This document shows, piece by piece, positions 18,226 through 30,399 of a stretch of 64,000 bases of DNA. Under the pieces are notes generated by a model, which did not search any database, had not been told where the DNA came from, and saw nothing but the letters and a program-made list of their open reading frames with translations. Made by a program: the position numbers and the translations under genes. The stretch covers positions 2,666,001-2,730,000 of the forward strand of contig NC_007973.1 in the NCBI RefSeq assembly GCF_000196015.1, read 5' to 3'. The stretch is from Cupriavidus metallidurans CH34 (GTDB lineage Bacteria; Pseudomonadota; Gammaproteobacteria; Burkholderiales; Burkholderiaceae). Each line of letters opens with the position of its first letter. Within the stretch, counting starts at the first letter, position 1.

Positions 18226-19362
18226 TCAACCCTCGATCAGAATGCGCAGCATACGACGCAGCGGCTCGGCGGCGCCCCAGAGCAACTGGTCGCCAACGGT
18301 GAACGCCGAGAGGTATTCGCCGCCCATCTGCATCTTGCGCAGGCGACCGACCGGAATCGTCAGCGTGCCGGTCACGGCGGCCGGCGTCAGGTCCTTCATG
18401 CTGGCCTCACGCGTATTCGGCACCACCTTGGCCCATTGGTTGTTGGCGGCCAGCATGCCTTCGATCTCGTCCAGCGGCACGTCCTTGCGGAGCTTGATCG
18501 TCAGTGCCTGCGAGTGGCAGCGCATCGCGCCGATCCGCACGCACAGGCCATCCACGGCGATCGGGCTGGCGCCGGTGGCGCCCAGGAAGCCTTCGCCACG
18601 ACCCAGAATCTTGTTGGTCTCGGCGCCGCCCTTCCATTCCTCGCGCGACACGCCGTTACCGAGGTCCTTGTCGATCCAGGGGATCAGGTTCCCGGCCAGC
18701 GGCACGCCGAACTGCTTGGTTTCGTCGGCAGACAGGCCGTGCTGGGTCGACAGGATCTGACGGTCGATCTCCAGGATGGCCGAGGCCGGGTTGTCCAGCA
18801 GCGGCTTGACCGCGGCGTTCAGCGTGCCGAACTGGGTCAGCAGCTCGCGCATATGCTGGGCGCCACCGCCCGAAGCGGCCTGGTACGTCATCGAGGTCAT
18901 CCACTCGACCAAGTCATGCTCGAACAGGCCACCCAGACCCATCAGCATGCAACTCACGGTGCAATTGCCACCGATGAAATTCTTGACGCCCTTCTTCAGC
19001 GCGTCCTTGATCACACCCATGTTCACCGGATCGAGCACGATGATCGCGTCGTCCTTCATGCGAAGCGACGATGCGGCGTCGATCCAGTAGCCATTCCAGC
19101 CGGCTGCGCGCAGTCGCGGGAAGACGTCGTTGGTGTAGTCGCCGCCCTGGGCGGTGAGCACCACGTCGCACTTCTTCAGCGCTTCGATGTCATTCGCGTC
19201 CTTCAGCGTGGTTTCATTCTTGGCCATGGCCGGAGCCTTGCCACCCGCGTTGGACGTGCTGAAGAAAATGGGTTCGAAGTGGTCGAAATCACCTTCTTCC
19301 TGCATGCGCTGCATCAGGACGCTGCCGACCATTCCTCGCCAACCGACGAGACCTACAATCAT
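18226..19362 (-). CDS. asd: Aspartate-semialdehyde dehydrogenase
   Basis: A 378-residue NADP-dependent enzyme that reduces aspartyl phosphate to aspartate semialdehyde, the branch point to lysine/diaminopimelate, threonine and methionine. The N-terminal nucleotide fold [16 protein letters not shown] is followed by the catalytic cysteine C134 in [12 protein letters not shown]. Length and sequence fit the proteobacterial (E. coli-like) Asd class. It lies downstream of leuB on the same strand with a 441-base gap, and divergently upstream sequence leads to fimV in the familiar leuB-asd-fimV order. Confidence 0.96.
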   Translation of the reverse strand: MIVGLVGWRGMVGSVLMQRMQEEGDFDHFEPIFFSTSNAGGKAPAMAKNETTLKDANDIEALKKCDVVLTAQGGDYTNDVFPRLRAAGWNGYWIDAASSLRMKDDAIIVLDPVNMGVIKDALKKGVKNFIGGNCTVSCMLMGLGGLFEHDLVEWMTSMTYQAASGGGAQHMRELLTQFGTLNAAVKPLLDNPASAILEIDRQILSTQHGLSADETKQFGVPLAGNLIPWIDKDLGNGVSREEWKGGAETNKILGRGEGFLGATGASPIAVDGLCVRIGAMRCHSQALTIKLRKDVPLDEIEGMLAANNQWAKVVPNTREASMKDLTPAAVTGTLTIPVGRLRKMQMGGEYLSAFTVGDQLLWGAAEPLRRMLRILIEG

Positions 19363-19451
19363 GACTTACCTCGGATGTGATGTGAACTTCCCCGCCATTT
19401 TCCTCGCCCGGCGTGGCTGCGCGGGGAAGACGGGCAGGCACGACGAACGAT

Positions 19452-19580
19452 CTAGGGGATCGTTTTGGTAATAGTTTTAATCGTCGTGGTGGTCAGGCCG
19501 AGCGAATCCACGCCAATCGAGCCGCGCTTGGCGGTACGAGCAGCGAATGCAGTCAGAAGGGACTGGTGGAATCGGGCCAT
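19452..19580 (-). CDS. Possible 42-residue peptide between leuB and asd
   Basis: An ATG frame of 42 codons ending in TAG. It has a basic start (MARFHQSLLTAFAARTAKR) and a Thr-rich end (TTTTIKTITKTIP). It lies 89 bases upstream of asd in the same direction. There is no clear Shine-Dalgarno and I recognise no family, so it may simply be leader RNA of asd. Confidence 0.2.
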   Translation of the reverse strand: MARFHQSLLTAFAARTAKRGSIGVDSLGLTTTTIKTITKTIP

Positions 19581-19658
19581 AGCGGGACAGTCTACACGAA
19601 TTTGCGGCAGCGCCGCAGGGGAAATAATGGGTGTTTTGTAGCTTCTGGAGGGCTTTCT

Positions 19659-19684
19659 CCTCTCTCCCACACGTGGGAGAGAGG
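19659..19684. repeat. CCTCTCTCCC-type dyad after leuB
   Basis: Perfect 12-base arms CCTCTCTCCCAC and GTGGGAGAGAGG around AC. It resembles the dyads at 3526, 23403 and 45545. Confidence 0.65.
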
Positions 19685-19803
19685 TCGGGGAAGACGGTAA
19701 TCGGCAACAAATTGCGAATTCGCATCCTGCACCGCCCGGCCGTCCCCCGCTGCCCCGCTCCCGCCTTGCGGGAAAGGGGAAGCAAACCACTCGGCGCCTG
19801 GCC

Positions 19804-20871
19804 TTACAGTGCCGCCAGCACCGCCTCGCCCATCTCGCGCGTGCCAACCTGCTTGCAGCCCGGCGTCACGATGTCAGCCGTGCGATAGCCTTGGGCCAGC
19901 ACCTTCTTGACAGCGTTCTCGATGCGGTCAGCCTGTTCGGCGCGGTTCAGCGAATAGCGCAGCATCATCGCGGCGGAGAGGATCGTGGCCAGCGGATTCG
20001 CCACGCCCTTGCCGGCGATGTCAGGCGCCGAGCCGTGCGACGGCTCATACAGACCCTTGTTGTTGGCATCGAGCGACGCCGACGGCAGCATGCCGATCGA
20101 ACCGGTCAGCATCGCAGCCTCGTCGGACAGGATGTCACCGAACATGTTGCCGGTGACGATCACGTCGAAGCTCTTCGGCGCCTTGACCAGCTGCATCGCG
20201 GCGTTGTCCACGTACATGTGCGACAGCTCGACGTCCGGGTACTCCTTGCTGACGTCGATCACGATGTCTTTCCAGAACTGGAAAGTCTCGAGCACGTTGG
20301 CCTTATCGACGCTGCACAGCTTCTTGCCGCGCTTTGCAGCGGCCTGGAACGCCACATGCGCGATGCGGCGGACTTCCGGCTCGCTGTAGCGCATCGTGTC
20401 GAAGCCTTCGCGGGCACCCTTGAACAGGCCATCCGGCGCCTCGCGCACGCCGCGCGGCTGGCCGAAGTAGATGTCGCCGTTCAGCTCGCGCACGATCAGG
20501 ATATCCAGGCCAGCCACCAGTTCGGGCTTCAGGCTCGATGCGCCGGTCAATTCCGGGTAGCAAATAGCCGGACGGAAGTTGGCGAACAGCTGCAGATGCT
20601 TGCGCAGGCCGAGAATGGCCTGCTCGGGACGCAGCGGGCGATCCAGGCTGTCGTACTTCCAGTCGCCCACGGCGCCAAACAGGATGGCGTCGGCTTCCTT
20701 GGCCAGCTTCAGCGTGTTGTCTGGCAGCGGATGGCCTTCGGCCTCGTAGCCAGCGCCGCCGACCGGCGCGGTTTCCATCTCGAATTTCTCGTCCAGTGCG
20801 TTGAGCACCTTGACGGCTTCAGCAACGATCTCGGGGCCGATGCCATCGCCCGGCAGAACTGCAATCTTCAT
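19804..20871 (-). CDS. leuB: 3-isopropylmalate dehydrogenase
   Basis: A 355-residue NAD-dependent oxidative decarboxylase in leucine synthesis. It begins [23 protein letters not shown], has the substrate-binding arginines in RPLRPEQ and FANFRPA, and the metal/NAD region [15 protein letters not shown] (about residues 278-292). Length is standard. It is the last gene of leuC-(small lipoprotein)-leuD-leuB, 27 bases after leuD, and is followed by paired dyads that likely end the operon. Confidence 0.97.
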   Translation of the reverse strand: MKIAVLPGDGIGPEIVAEAVKVLNALDEKFEMETAPVGGAGYEAEGHPLPDNTLKLAKEADAILFGAVGDWKYDSLDRPLRPEQAILGLRKHLQLFANFRPAICYPELTGASSLKPELVAGLDILIVRELNGDIYFGQPRGVREAPDGLFKGAREGFDTMRYSEPEVRRIAHVAFQAAAKRGKKLCSVDKANVLETFQFWKDIVIDVSKEYPDVELSHMYVDNAAMQLVKAPKSFDVIVTGNMFGDILSDEAAMLTGSIGMLPSASLDANNKGLYEPSHGSAPDIAGKGVANPLATILSAAMMLRYSLNRAEQADRIENAVKKVLAQGYRTADIVTPGCKQVGTREMGEAVLAAL

Positions 20872-20898
20872 CTTTCTGATCCTGTAGTTTGTCTTGCC

Positions 20899-21549
20899 TC
20901 AGCCAACCACGCGGTTGCCCAGCCACGGCATCTTCGTGAGGCGCTCGGCCTCGTATGCCTTGATCTTGTCCTGGTGACGCAGCGTCAGGCCAATATCGTC
21001 GAAGCCGTTCAACATGCAGTACTTGCGGAACGGGGCGATATCGAACGAGTAGTTGTCGCCGCCCGGCGTGACCACCACCTGGCGATCCAGATCGATCGTC
21101 AGCTTGTATCCAGGGAACGCGTTGGTCTCGTTGAACAGGTGGTCGACCTGAAGGTCCGTCAGCACCACCGGCAGCAGGCCGTTCTTGTAGCAGTTGTTGA
21201 AGAAGATGTCGGCGAAGCTCGGCGCGATGACGGCACGGAAGCCGTATTGCGTGAGTGCCCACGGTGCGTGCTCGCGCGAGCTACCGCAACCGAAGTTGTT
21301 GCGCGCCAGCAGGATCGAAGCCCCCTGGTAGCGCGACTGATTCAGCACGAAGTCCGGGTTCAGCGGACGCTTGCTGTTGTCCTGCCCCGGCTCGCCGACG
21401 TCCTTGTAGCGCCACTCGTCGAACAGGTTCGGGCCAAAGCCCGTGCGCTTGATCGACTTCAGGAACTGCTTCGGAATGATCGCGTCGGTATCGACGTTTT
21501 CACGATCGAGCGGCGCCACAAGGCCGCTATGTACGGTGAACTTTTCCAT
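20899..21549 (-). CDS. leuD: 3-isopropylmalate dehydratase small subunit
   Basis: A 216-residue swivelling-domain subunit that pairs with LeuC to isomerise 2- to 3-isopropylmalate. The conserved N-terminus ([23 protein letters not shown]) and the motif [15 protein letters not shown] are present. It starts nine bases after the entericidin-like gene and is followed closely by leuB, so all are probably one transcript. Confidence 0.97.
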   Translation of the reverse strand: MEKFTVHSGLVAPLDRENVDTDAIIPKQFLKSIKRTGFGPNLFDEWRYKDVGEPGQDNSKRPLNPDFVLNQSRYQGASILLARNNFGCGSSREHAPWALTQYGFRAVIAPSFADIFFNNCYKNGLLPVVLTDLQVDHLFNETNAFPGYKLTIDLDRQVVVTPGGDNYSFDIAPFRKYCMLNGFDDIGLTLRHQDKIKAYEAERLTKMPWLGNRVVG

Positions 21550-21558
21550 GTGATGTCC

Positions 21559-21693
21559 TTACTTCTTCGTCGCCGCGCTCTCGAGCGAACGGCCCGCGGC
21601 CTGCGTGTCCTTGCCCAGGCCGGCCATGGTGTTGCAGCCGGCGATTTGCAGCATGCCCAGACATGCCAGCAGCGTGATCACGAACTTTTTCAT
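21559..21693 (-). CDS. Entericidin-like small lipoprotein within the leu operon
   Basis: A 44-residue peptide that starts MKKFVITLLACLGMLQIAGC. It therefore has a lipoprotein signal peptide with lipobox IAGC (Cys20 as the acylated residue), followed by NTMAGLGKDTQAAGRSLESA and a Lys-Lys end. This is the pattern of EcnA/EcnB entericidins: a short amphipathic helix with GKD and a small lipobox. It sits between leuC (27 bases upstream) and leuD (nine bases downstream), same strand. It was found by reading the gap; the role in this organism is unknown. Confidence 0.85.
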   Translation of the reverse strand: MKKFVITLLACLGMLQIAGCNTMAGLGKDTQAAGRSLESAATKK

Positions 21694-21719
21694 ATGTCTC
21701 AATGCCGATCGGCGCAGGC

Positions 21720-23129
21720 TCAACCGAGCTTGCGAATATCGACGAAGTGCCCCTCGATCGCGGCCGCGGCAGCCATCGCCGGGCTCACCAGGTGCGTGCG
21801 GCCACCGGCGCCCTGACGGCCTTCGAAGTTGCGATTCGACGTCGACGCGCAGCGCTCGCCCGGATCCAGGCGGTCAGCGTTCATCGCCAGGCACATCGAG
21901 CACCCCGGCTCGCGCCATTCGAAGCCGGCAGCCTTGAAGATCTTGTCCAGGCCTTCGCGCTCGGCCTGTTCCTTCACCAGACCCGATCCCGGCACCACCA
22001 TCGCCAGCTTCACGTTCGACGCGACCTTGCGGCCCAGCTTCTGAACGACCCACGCGGCGGCACGCATATCTTCGATGCGGCTGTTGGTGCAGGACCCGAT
22101 GAACACCTTGTCGATGTTGATCGACTCCATCGGCACGTTCGGCTGCAGGCCCATGTACTCGAGCGCGCGCTCCATCGCGTTGCGCTTGTTCGAGTCCTTT
22201 TCCTTCTCCGGATCCGGAACGCGGTCCTCGATGCTGATGACCATTTCGGGCGACGTGCCCCAGGTCACCTGCGGACGGACTTCTTCGGCACGCAGCTCCA
22301 CAACCTTGTCGAAGTGGGCGCCGGCATCCGAATGCAGCGTGCGCCAGTACGCCACGGCCTGGTCCCACTCCACGCCTTGCGGCGCGAATGGACGGTTCTT
22401 GACGTATTCGAGCGTGACATCGTCCACGGCCACCAGGCCGGCACGCGCGCCGGCTTCGATTGCCATGTTGCAGACGGTCATGCGGCCTTCCATCGTCAGG
22501 TCGCGAATGGCCGAGCCGGCGAACTCCATCGTGTAGCCCGTGCCGCCCGCCGTGCCGATCTTGCCGATGACGGCCAGCACGATGTCCTTGGCGGTGCAGC
22601 CGCGGGGCAGCTTGCCTTCCACCTTGATCAGCATGTTCTTGGCCTTCTTGCCCAGCAACGTCTGGGTGGCCAGCACATGCTCCACTTCCGACGTGCCGAT
22701 GCCGTGGGCCAGCGCACCGAACGCGCCGTGCGTGCTGGTGTGCGAGTCACCGCAGACCACGGTCATGCCGGGCAGCGTGGCGCCCTGCTCCGGCCCGATC
22801 ACGTGAACGATGCCCTGGCGGTGATCGTTCATCTTGAACTGGGTGATGCCATAGGCATCGCAGTTCAGGTCGAGCGTGTCCACCTGGAGCTTCGAGATCG
22901 GGTCGGCGATGCCTTGCGAGCGGTCGGTGGTCGGCACGTTGTGATCCGACACGGCCAGGTTGGCGCTGATGCGCCAGACCGGACGCTCCGCCAGCTTTAG
23001 TCCTTCGAACGCCTGCGGGCTGGTCACTTCGTGAAGCAGGTGGCGATCGATGTAGAGCAGCGTGGTGCCGTCTTCCTCGACGTGGACGGTGTGGTCATCC
23101 CAGAGTTTGTCGTAGAGCGTCTTGGCCAT
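21720..23129 (-). CDS. leuC: 3-isopropylmalate dehydratase large subunit
   Basis: A 469-residue aconitase-family [4Fe-4S] subunit, partner of LeuD. Visible are [30 protein letters not shown], the cluster cysteine in [13 protein letters not shown], and a CSMC pair near the C-terminus ([11 protein letters not shown]). The start is ATG 23129 ([13 protein letters not shown]), the conserved N-terminus; the frame stays open upstream to 23285 but that extension is not family-like. First gene of the leuCDB cluster. Confidence 0.97.
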   Translation of the reverse strand: MAKTLYDKLWDDHTVHVEEDGTTLLYIDRHLLHEVTSPQAFEGLKLAERPVWRISANLAVSDHNVPTTDRSQGIADPISKLQVDTLDLNCDAYGITQFKMNDHRQGIVHVIGPEQGATLPGMTVVCGDSHTSTHGAFGALAHGIGTSEVEHVLATQTLLGKKAKNMLIKVEGKLPRGCTAKDIVLAVIGKIGTAGGTGYTMEFAGSAIRDLTMEGRMTVCNMAIEAGARAGLVAVDDVTLEYVKNRPFAPQGVEWDQAVAYWRTLHSDAGAHFDKVVELRAEEVRPQVTWGTSPEMVISIEDRVPDPEKEKDSNKRNAMERALEYMGLQPNVPMESINIDKVFIGSCTNSRIEDMRAAAWVVQKLGRKVASNVKLAMVVPGSGLVKEQAEREGLDKIFKAAGFEWREPGCSMCLAMNADRLDPGERCASTSNRNFEGRQGAGGRTHLVSPAMAAAAAIEGHFVDIRKLG

Positions 23130-23443
23130 GATGCGAGTGGCGAACCGTCCGTACTGCCCATCCTGGGCAGCAGCGGCGCGTGTCCGCGCATTGGTTTGCA
23201 GGGGAATTGTTTTCCGGATGCCTTCGCGGGCAAGCAGGTATTTTGCTGCGATTCCGGCGAGGCCGGGGATTGCTTGACATCGCAATCGATTATGCCATGT
23301 GGGCCGGCCGCCAGCGGGTCGGAGAGACCGCCCGGGCGGCGGTCATTGGCGAAAGGGGGATTTCGCGGATGGCGAAGGGGCCTTTGACGTGGGCCAGTCT
23401 GCCTCCCCTCTCGCGCGGACGAGAGAGGGGAGAAATCGGCACC
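23130..23443. other. Intergenic region between livF and leuC
   Basis: No gene supported. It must carry the leuC promoter (minus strand) and the end of the liv transcript. A perfect 10-base dyad CTCCCCTCTC / GAGAGGGGAG lies at 23403-23432, just beyond the livF stop. No leader peptide rich in leucine codons was seen before leuC. Confidence 0.45.
23403..23432 (-). terminator. Dyad downstream of livF
   Basis: Arms 23403-23412 and 23423-23432, ten-base loop, 12 bases after the livF stop. There is no T-run. Same CCCCTC sequence family as other gene-end dyads in the window. Confidence 0.5.
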
Positions 23444-24145
23444 TTACCCGCCCAGATACGCCGCGCGGATGCGGTCGTTGGCCAGCAGGTTCTGTCCGGT
23501 ATCGGCCAGCACCACCTTGCCGGTTTCCAGCACATAGCCCCGGTCGGCCGCCTGCAGCGCCTTGTTGGCGTTCTGCTCGACCAGGAACACGGTGACGCCC
23601 TCGTCACGAATCGTGCGAATAATGTCGAAGATCTGCGCGATGATCAGCGGGGCCAGGCCAAGCGTCGGCTCGTCCAGCAACAGCAGGCGCGGCTTGCTCA
23701 TCAGCGCGCGGCCGATCGCCAGCATCTGCTGTTCGCCGCCCGACATCGTGCCAGCGCGCTGGCTAGCGCGCTGATTCAGACGCGGGAACAGCTTGAACAC
23801 GTGCTCGATGCCTTCCTCGATCTCGTGACGGCTGGCGAAGAACGCCCCCATCTTGAGGTTCTCCAGCACAGTCAGGCTCGGGAAGACACGGCGGCCTTCC
23901 GGCGAGATGGCCATGCCCATGCGCATGATCTCGTGCGTGTTGCGCCGCGTGATGTCCTGGCCCTCGAACGACACCCGGCCGCTGGACGCGCGCGGCGTGC
24001 CGCACACCGTCATCATCAGCGTGGTCTTGCCGGCCCCGTTGCTACCGATCAGCGTGACGATCTCGCCCTTGTTGACCTCGATCGACACACCCGACAGCGC
24101 CTCGACCGCGCCGTAGTGGGTATGGACGTTTTCCAGCTTCAGCAT
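23444..24145 (-). CDS. livF: Branched-chain amino acid ABC importer, ATPase LivF
   Basis: A 233-residue ATPase of the HAAT importer family. Walker A GSNGAGKTT (34-42), signature MSGGEQQ (134-140) and Walker B LLLLDEP (154-160) are intact. LivF type is shown by its short length and by the typical LVEQNANKAL stretch. Its start overlaps the livG stop by one base (TGATG). Last gene of livKHMGF. Confidence 0.95.
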   Translation of the reverse strand: MLKLENVHTHYGAVEALSGVSIEVNKGEIVTLIGSNGAGKTTLMMTVCGTPRASSGRVSFEGQDITRRNTHEIMRMGMAISPEGRRVFPSLTVLENLKMGAFFASRHEIEEGIEHVFKLFPRLNQRASQRAGTMSGGEQQMLAIGRALMSKPRLLLLDEPTLGLAPLIIAQIFDIIRTIRDEGVTVFLVEQNANKALQAADRGYVLETGKVVLADTGQNLLANDRIRAAYLGG

Positions 24146-24908
24146 CAGTCCTCTCCCAGGTAGGCCTTGATCACGCGCGGGTCGTTGCGCACTTCCTCGG
24201 GCTTGCCGACCATGATCGGTTTGCCGTGCTCCATCACCAGGATGCGATCGGACACGCCCATCACCAGGCTCATGTCGTGCTCGATCAGCAGCACCGAGAT
24301 ATTGAACTCGCGACGCAGCTTGTCGATCAGCTGCTGCAGCTCGATCTTCTCCTGCGGATTCAGGCCAGCGGCCGGTTCGTCGAGCATCAGCAAGCGGGGC
24401 TTCGTGATCATGCAGCGTGCGATCTCAAGCCGGCGCTGATGGCCATATGACAACGTGCCCGCCTCGCGGTTGGCCACGCTCGTAAGACCCATGCGCTCCA
24501 GCCATTCGGCGGCACGGCCCAGCGCCGCGCGCTCGGCGTGGCGATAGGCTGGCGTGGCCAGCAGGCCATGCAGCAAACCTGCCTTCACCTGCAGGTGCTG
24601 CGCGACCATGAGGTTCTCCACCACGGTCAGTTGCTTGAACAGGCGAATGTTCTGGAATGTGCGCACCAGACCGCGGCGTGCAACCTGATGGCTCGGCAAA
24701 CGCGCGATCGAGTGGCCGTCGAGCATGATCTCGCCGGCCGTGGGCTTGTAGAAACCGCCCACGCAGTTGAACACGGTGGTCTTGCCCGCGCCGTTCGGGC
24801 CGATGATGGCGAAGACCTCGTCACGACGCACATCGAACTCGATGCCGTCGACGGCCAGCAGACCGCCGAAGCGCATCTGCAGGCCGGATACTTTCAGCAT
24901 TTCTGCGC

Positions 24909-24912
<4 letters not shown>
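24145..24912 (-). CDS. livG: Branched-chain amino acid ABC importer, ATPase LivG
   Basis: A 255-residue ATPase. Walker [10 protein letters not shown] (38-46), signature [12 protein letters not shown] (154-165) and Walker B LLMLDEP (174-180) are present, and the LivG-specific AGLNPQE follows Walker B. The start ATG 24912 overlaps the livM stop by four bases (ATGA) and matches the family; a longer in-frame extension inside livM is not credible. Confidence 0.95.
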
Positions 24913-26183
<1,271 letters not shown>

Positions 26184-26195
26184 GTCGTCCTCCCC

Positions 26196-27122
<927 letters not shown>

Positions 27123-27204
27123 GCGAGGGGCCTTGTGGATCGGGAAGCCCGATGCGGGGAGTTGACCGCCGTCATGTGGCGATCTATCAACATCGAACCG
27201 ATAC

Positions 27205-27240
27205 CAAAACGCCCCGCTCACCGGGTCGGGAGCGGGGCGT
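27205..27240 (-). terminator. Hairpin between livK and livH
   Basis: Perfect ten-base stem ACGCCCCGCT (27209-27218) / AGCGGGGCGT (27231-27240) with a 12-base loop, followed on the minus strand by TTTTGG. It lies 22 bases after the binding-protein gene. It is likely a partial terminator that keeps livK mRNA in excess over livHMGF. Confidence 0.78.
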
Positions 27241-27262
27241 CTCGCCAGAATGGCGCCGGGAT

Positions 27263-28390
27263 TTAGTTGGCGGCGGTCTTCGTGGCGTCCTTGTGCCACG
27301 TGTAGACGACGAACTTGAACGACTTCAGGTCGCCCTTCGCGTCATATTCAACCTTGCCGATCGGCGTGTTGAACGCGTTCTTGTGCATGTAAGCGGCAAC
27401 CTTCGTCGGGTCCGTGCTCTTGGCGCCCGTGATGGCATCGCCAATGATCTTCACGGCGGCGTACGCAGGCATCTGGAACGGACCGTTCGGGTCACGCTTC
27501 TTGTCGGCGAAAGCCTTCACCAGGGCCGCGTTGGCCGGATCGGCCGAGAAGTCGGCCGGCAGCGTCACCAGCATGCCTTCCGATGCCGGACCGGCGATGG
27601 CCGTCACGTCCTTGTTGCCAACGCCCTCGGGACCCATGAAGGTCGCCTTGACGCCCTGCTCACGCGCCTGGCGCAGCAGCAGGCCCATTTCCGGGTGATA
27701 GCCACCGAAATAGACGAAGTCCACGCCTTGCGACTTCAGCTTGGTGATGACAGCGGAGTAGTCGGAATCGCCGGCGTTGATGCCTTCGAAGACCGCCACG
27801 GGAATCTTGGCCGCTTCGAGGTCCTTCTTCACCGAGCTGGCGATGCCCTGGCCGTACGACTGCTTGTCGTGCAGCACGGCAACCTTCTTCGGCTTGACCT
27901 TGTTGATGATGTACTGGGCGGCTGCGGGACCTTGCTGGTCATCACGGCCGATCGTACGGAAGATGAAGTTGCGCTTCTTCGTTTCGGTCAGCTGCGGCGC
28001 GGTAGCCGACGGCGTGACCATCACGATGCCTTCGTTCTCGTAGATATCCGATGCCGGGATCGTCGAACCCGAGCACACGTGACCAATCACGTAGTGGATG
28101 CCCTGGCTCACGATCTTGTTGGCCACGGCCACAGCCTGCTTCGGTTCGCAAGCGTCGTCCATCATGACGGCTTCGAACTTGTTGCCGTTGGCGCCGCCGG
28201 CGGCATTGATCTGTTCGATGGCGGTCAGGGCACCAGCCTTGACCATGTCGCCGTACTGGGCGACCGAGCCGCTCATCGGGCCGGCAATGGCGATCTTGAT
28301 GGTTTCGGCGTTGGCCGAAGTAAAGGCAGCGAGGCCGGCAGTGGCAAGCACGGCGGCCATGGCAGTGGACGTGAGACGGGACAACGTCAT
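27263..28390 (-). CDS. livK: Branched-chain amino acid periplasmic binding protein
   Basis: A 375-residue type I periplasmic binding protein. The signal peptide is clear (LTSTAMAAVLATAGLAAFTSANA, cleavage before ETIKIAIAGPMSG). The Leu/Ile/Val-binding fold follows with QYGDMVKAGALTAIEQINAAGG and DSDYSAVITKLKSQGVDFVYFGGYHPEMG. The ATG at 28390 is preceded by GGAG; an in-frame extension to 28810 crosses non-coding sequence. Leucine/isoleucine/valine are the expected ligands from the linked livHMGF, but ligand range in this family is broad. Confidence 0.93.
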   Translation of the reverse strand: MTLSRLTSTAMAAVLATAGLAAFTSANAETIKIAIAGPMSGSVAQYGDMVKAGALTAIEQINAAGGANGNKFEAVMMDDACEPKQAVAVANKIVSQGIHYVIGHVCSGSTIPASDIYENEGIVMVTPSATAPQLTETKKRNFIFRTIGRDDQQGPAAAQYIINKVKPKKVAVLHDKQSYGQGIASSVKKDLEAAKIPVAVFEGINAGDSDYSAVITKLKSQGVDFVYFGGYHPEMGLLLRQAREQGVKATFMGPEGVGNKDVTAIAGPASEGMLVTLPADFSADPANAALVKAFADKKRDPNGPFQMPAYAAVKIIGDAITGAKSTDPTKVAAYMHKNAFNTPIGKVEYDAKGDLKSFKFVVYTWHKDATKTAAN

Positions 28391-28997
28391 CAGGAGCTCC
28401 TCGATTATGTATTGGTCATCCGGGCAGAGTCGGCATGACCGGCGCAATCGAACAACACCCGCGGGAATGCGCCGCCTGACGTGGCGAACGGTACGGCCCA
28501 GAGCGGAAGTCGGGCCTGCGGTGAAGAGTTGATGCTTGTGCGGGGCCCGGCATGTGTCGGCGCCCGCCAGACGACGGTCGCCAAAAGTTCGGAAAGACAA
28601 CGTTGATGCGTTCTCTATTGCGCAAGCGCTTCGCCTGCCCCGCTTTCCAACACGGCTGGCCGGAAGGGTGGCCCGACTGCCGGTCGGTAAAGCAGCCCGC
28701 ATTATAAAGGGAAAGTTGCAACCAGATAGAGTGAAGTTCTTCGAATTTGGGGAAAACCCGACAACTAATGAAGACCGTTGCAACCCGCCGACGGCAGGAT
28801 TCGCCGCCAAAAGCTGATTTCACAACAATTGTGCACAGCGGCATCTGTGGCGTGCCGGTGGCATTGGGCCACCTATGGCAACCGCAGGGCCAGCGCCCCC
28901 TACCAGGACATGAGATCACGCGAGTCAATGATCGGCGCCTGCCTCAGGCTTAGCAGCCGCGCTGCCCCGCTCTCGCCAGTGCGGCGCAACACACAAG
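28391..28997 (-). promoter_or_regulatory. Upstream region of the liv operon
   Basis: 607 bases without a credible gene. A perfect minus-strand -10 box TATAAT lies at 28706-28701, without a good -35 at 16-18 bases. If used it gives a ~300-base leader before livK. Further upstream the dyad-like GTGCACAATTGTTGTG (28823-28838, minus strand) is a possible regulator site. Both are by-eye calls. Confidence 0.35.
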
Positions 28998-29029
28998 GCA
29001 AAAAAAACGCCCCGGCGGACCGGGGCGTT
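28998..29029 (-). terminator. Intrinsic terminator of gltA
   Basis: Stem AACGCCCCGG (29006-29015) / CCGGGGCGTT (29020-29029), loop CGGA, followed on the minus strand by about eight T residues. Ends the sdhCDAB-sdhE-gltA operon. Confidence 0.93.
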
Positions 29030-29055
29030 CTTCAGCTTGCGTGGCAGCAACCAGA

Positions 29056-30357
29056 TCAGCGCTTGGCCAGATCCGGCACTTCGCGTGCGGCGGCGCCGTT
29101 GAACAGCTGGCGCGGACGACCGATCTTGTATTCCGGATCGGTGATCATCTCTTCCCACTGCGAGATCCAGCCCGGCGTGCGTGCCAGGGCGAAGATGCAG
29201 GTGAACAGCGAGGTCGGGATGCCCAGCGCGCGCTGCACGATACCCGAGTAGAAGTCCACGTTCGGGTACAGCTTGCGGCTGACGAAGTACTCGTCTTCCA
29301 GCGCGATCTTCTCGAGCTCCATGGCCAGCTTGAACAGCGGGTCGTTGTGCAGGCCCAGTTCGTTCAGCACTTCATAGCAGGTCTCGCGCATCAGCTTGGC
29401 GCGCGGGTCGTAGTTCTTGTACACGCGGTGGCCAAAGCCCATCAGGCGCACGCCCGAGTTCTTGTCCTTGACCTGCTTGATGAACTCGCCAATGTTGTCG
29501 ACGCTGCCGATTTCTTCCAGCATCTTCAGCGCGGCTTCGTTCGCGCCGCCGTGAGCCGGACCCCACAGGCAGGCCACGCCAGCGGCGATGGCTGCGAACG
29601 GGTTCGTGCCCGACGAACCGGCCAGACGCACGGTCGAGGTCGACGCGTTCTGCTCGTGGTCGGCGTGCAGGATGAAGATGCGGTCCAGCGCGCGCTCGAG
29701 CACCGGGTTCACGGTGTACGGGGCGCACGGCGTGGCGAACATCATGCGCATGAAGTTGCCCGAGTAGGACAGGTCGTTCTGCGGGTAGATGTACGGCTGA
29801 CCCATGGTGTACTTGTACGCCATGGCAACCAGGGTCGGCATCTTGGCGATCAGGCGGATGGCCGAGATCTCGCGCTGATGCGGATCATCGATGTCCATCG
29901 CGTCGTGGTAGAACGCGCTCATCGCGCCAACCAGGCCCGTCAGGACGGCCATCGGGTGCGCGTCACGGCGGAAGCCGCGCAGGAAGAACTGGAGCTGCTC
30001 GTGGACCATCGTGTGGTTCATCACCGAGTTCACGAACTCTTCCTTCTGCTTGGCGTTCGGCAGCTCGCCCTTCAGCAGCAGGTAGCAGGTCTCGAGGTGA
30101 TCGCACTTCTGTGCCAGTTGCTCGATCGGGTAGCCACGGTACAGCAGTTCGCCCTTGTCACCGTCAATGTAGGTGATCTTGGAGTTGCACGAAGCGGTCG
30201 ACATGAACCCCGGGTCATAGGTGAACTTGCCGGTTTGTCCGTACAGCTTGCGAATGTCGATCACATCCGGGCCAACGGTGCCCTTGTAGATCGGCAGCTC
30301 AACGCTGGGGGAACCATCGGAAAACGATAGCGTGGCTTTCACATCGGACGGCGTCAT
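29056..30357 (-). CDS. gltA: Citrate synthase
   Basis: A 433-residue type II citrate synthase. Catalytic residues are recognisable: the histidines in [11 protein letters not shown] and [13 protein letters not shown] and the aspartate in [11 protein letters not shown]. The N-terminal ~40-residue beta domain ([19 protein letters not shown]) is typical of the NADH-sensitive hexameric enzymes of Gram-negative bacteria. Last gene of the sdh operon, 42 bases after sdhE, ending at a strong terminator. Makes citrate from acetyl-CoA and oxaloacetate. Confidence 0.97.
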   Translation of the reverse strand: MTPSDVKATLSFSDGSPSVELPIYKGTVGPDVIDIRKLYGQTGKFTYDPGFMSTASCNSKITYIDGDKGELLYRGYPIEQLAQKCDHLETCYLLLKGELPNAKQKEEFVNSVMNHTMVHEQLQFFLRGFRRDAHPMAVLTGLVGAMSAFYHDAMDIDDPHQREISAIRLIAKMPTLVAMAYKYTMGQPYIYPQNDLSYSGNFMRMMFATPCAPYTVNPVLERALDRIFILHADHEQNASTSTVRLAGSSGTNPFAAIAAGVACLWGPAHGGANEAALKMLEEIGSVDNIGEFIKQVKDKNSGVRLMGFGHRVYKNYDPRAKLMRETCYEVLNELGLHNDPLFKLAMELEKIALEDEYFVSRKLYPNVDFYSGIVQRALGIPTSLFTCIFALARTPGWISQWEEMITDPEYKIGRPRQLFNGAAAREVPDLAKR

Positions 30358-30399
30358 GTCGGTTCCTTCAAATACTGTGAATAATAGTGTTGACCAAAC

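Larger units (their letters stand above)
19363..19803. other. Gap between leuB and asd
   Basis: Holds a possible 42-codon reading frame (19452-19580) and two CT/GA-rich dyads. The stronger dyad is CCTCTCTCCCAC / GTGGGAGAGAGG at 19659-19684 (12-base arms, two-base loop). A second, weaker one surrounds CTCCCGCCTTGCGGGAAAGG near 19758-19777. They probably act as terminators or REP-like elements after leuB. Confidence 0.5.

Noticed and set aside
28416..28928. 170-codon minus-strand frame upstream of livK
   Set aside because: Composition is random-like (many Cys, Arg, Trp), it lacks a ribosome-binding site, and it overlaps the probable liv promoter.
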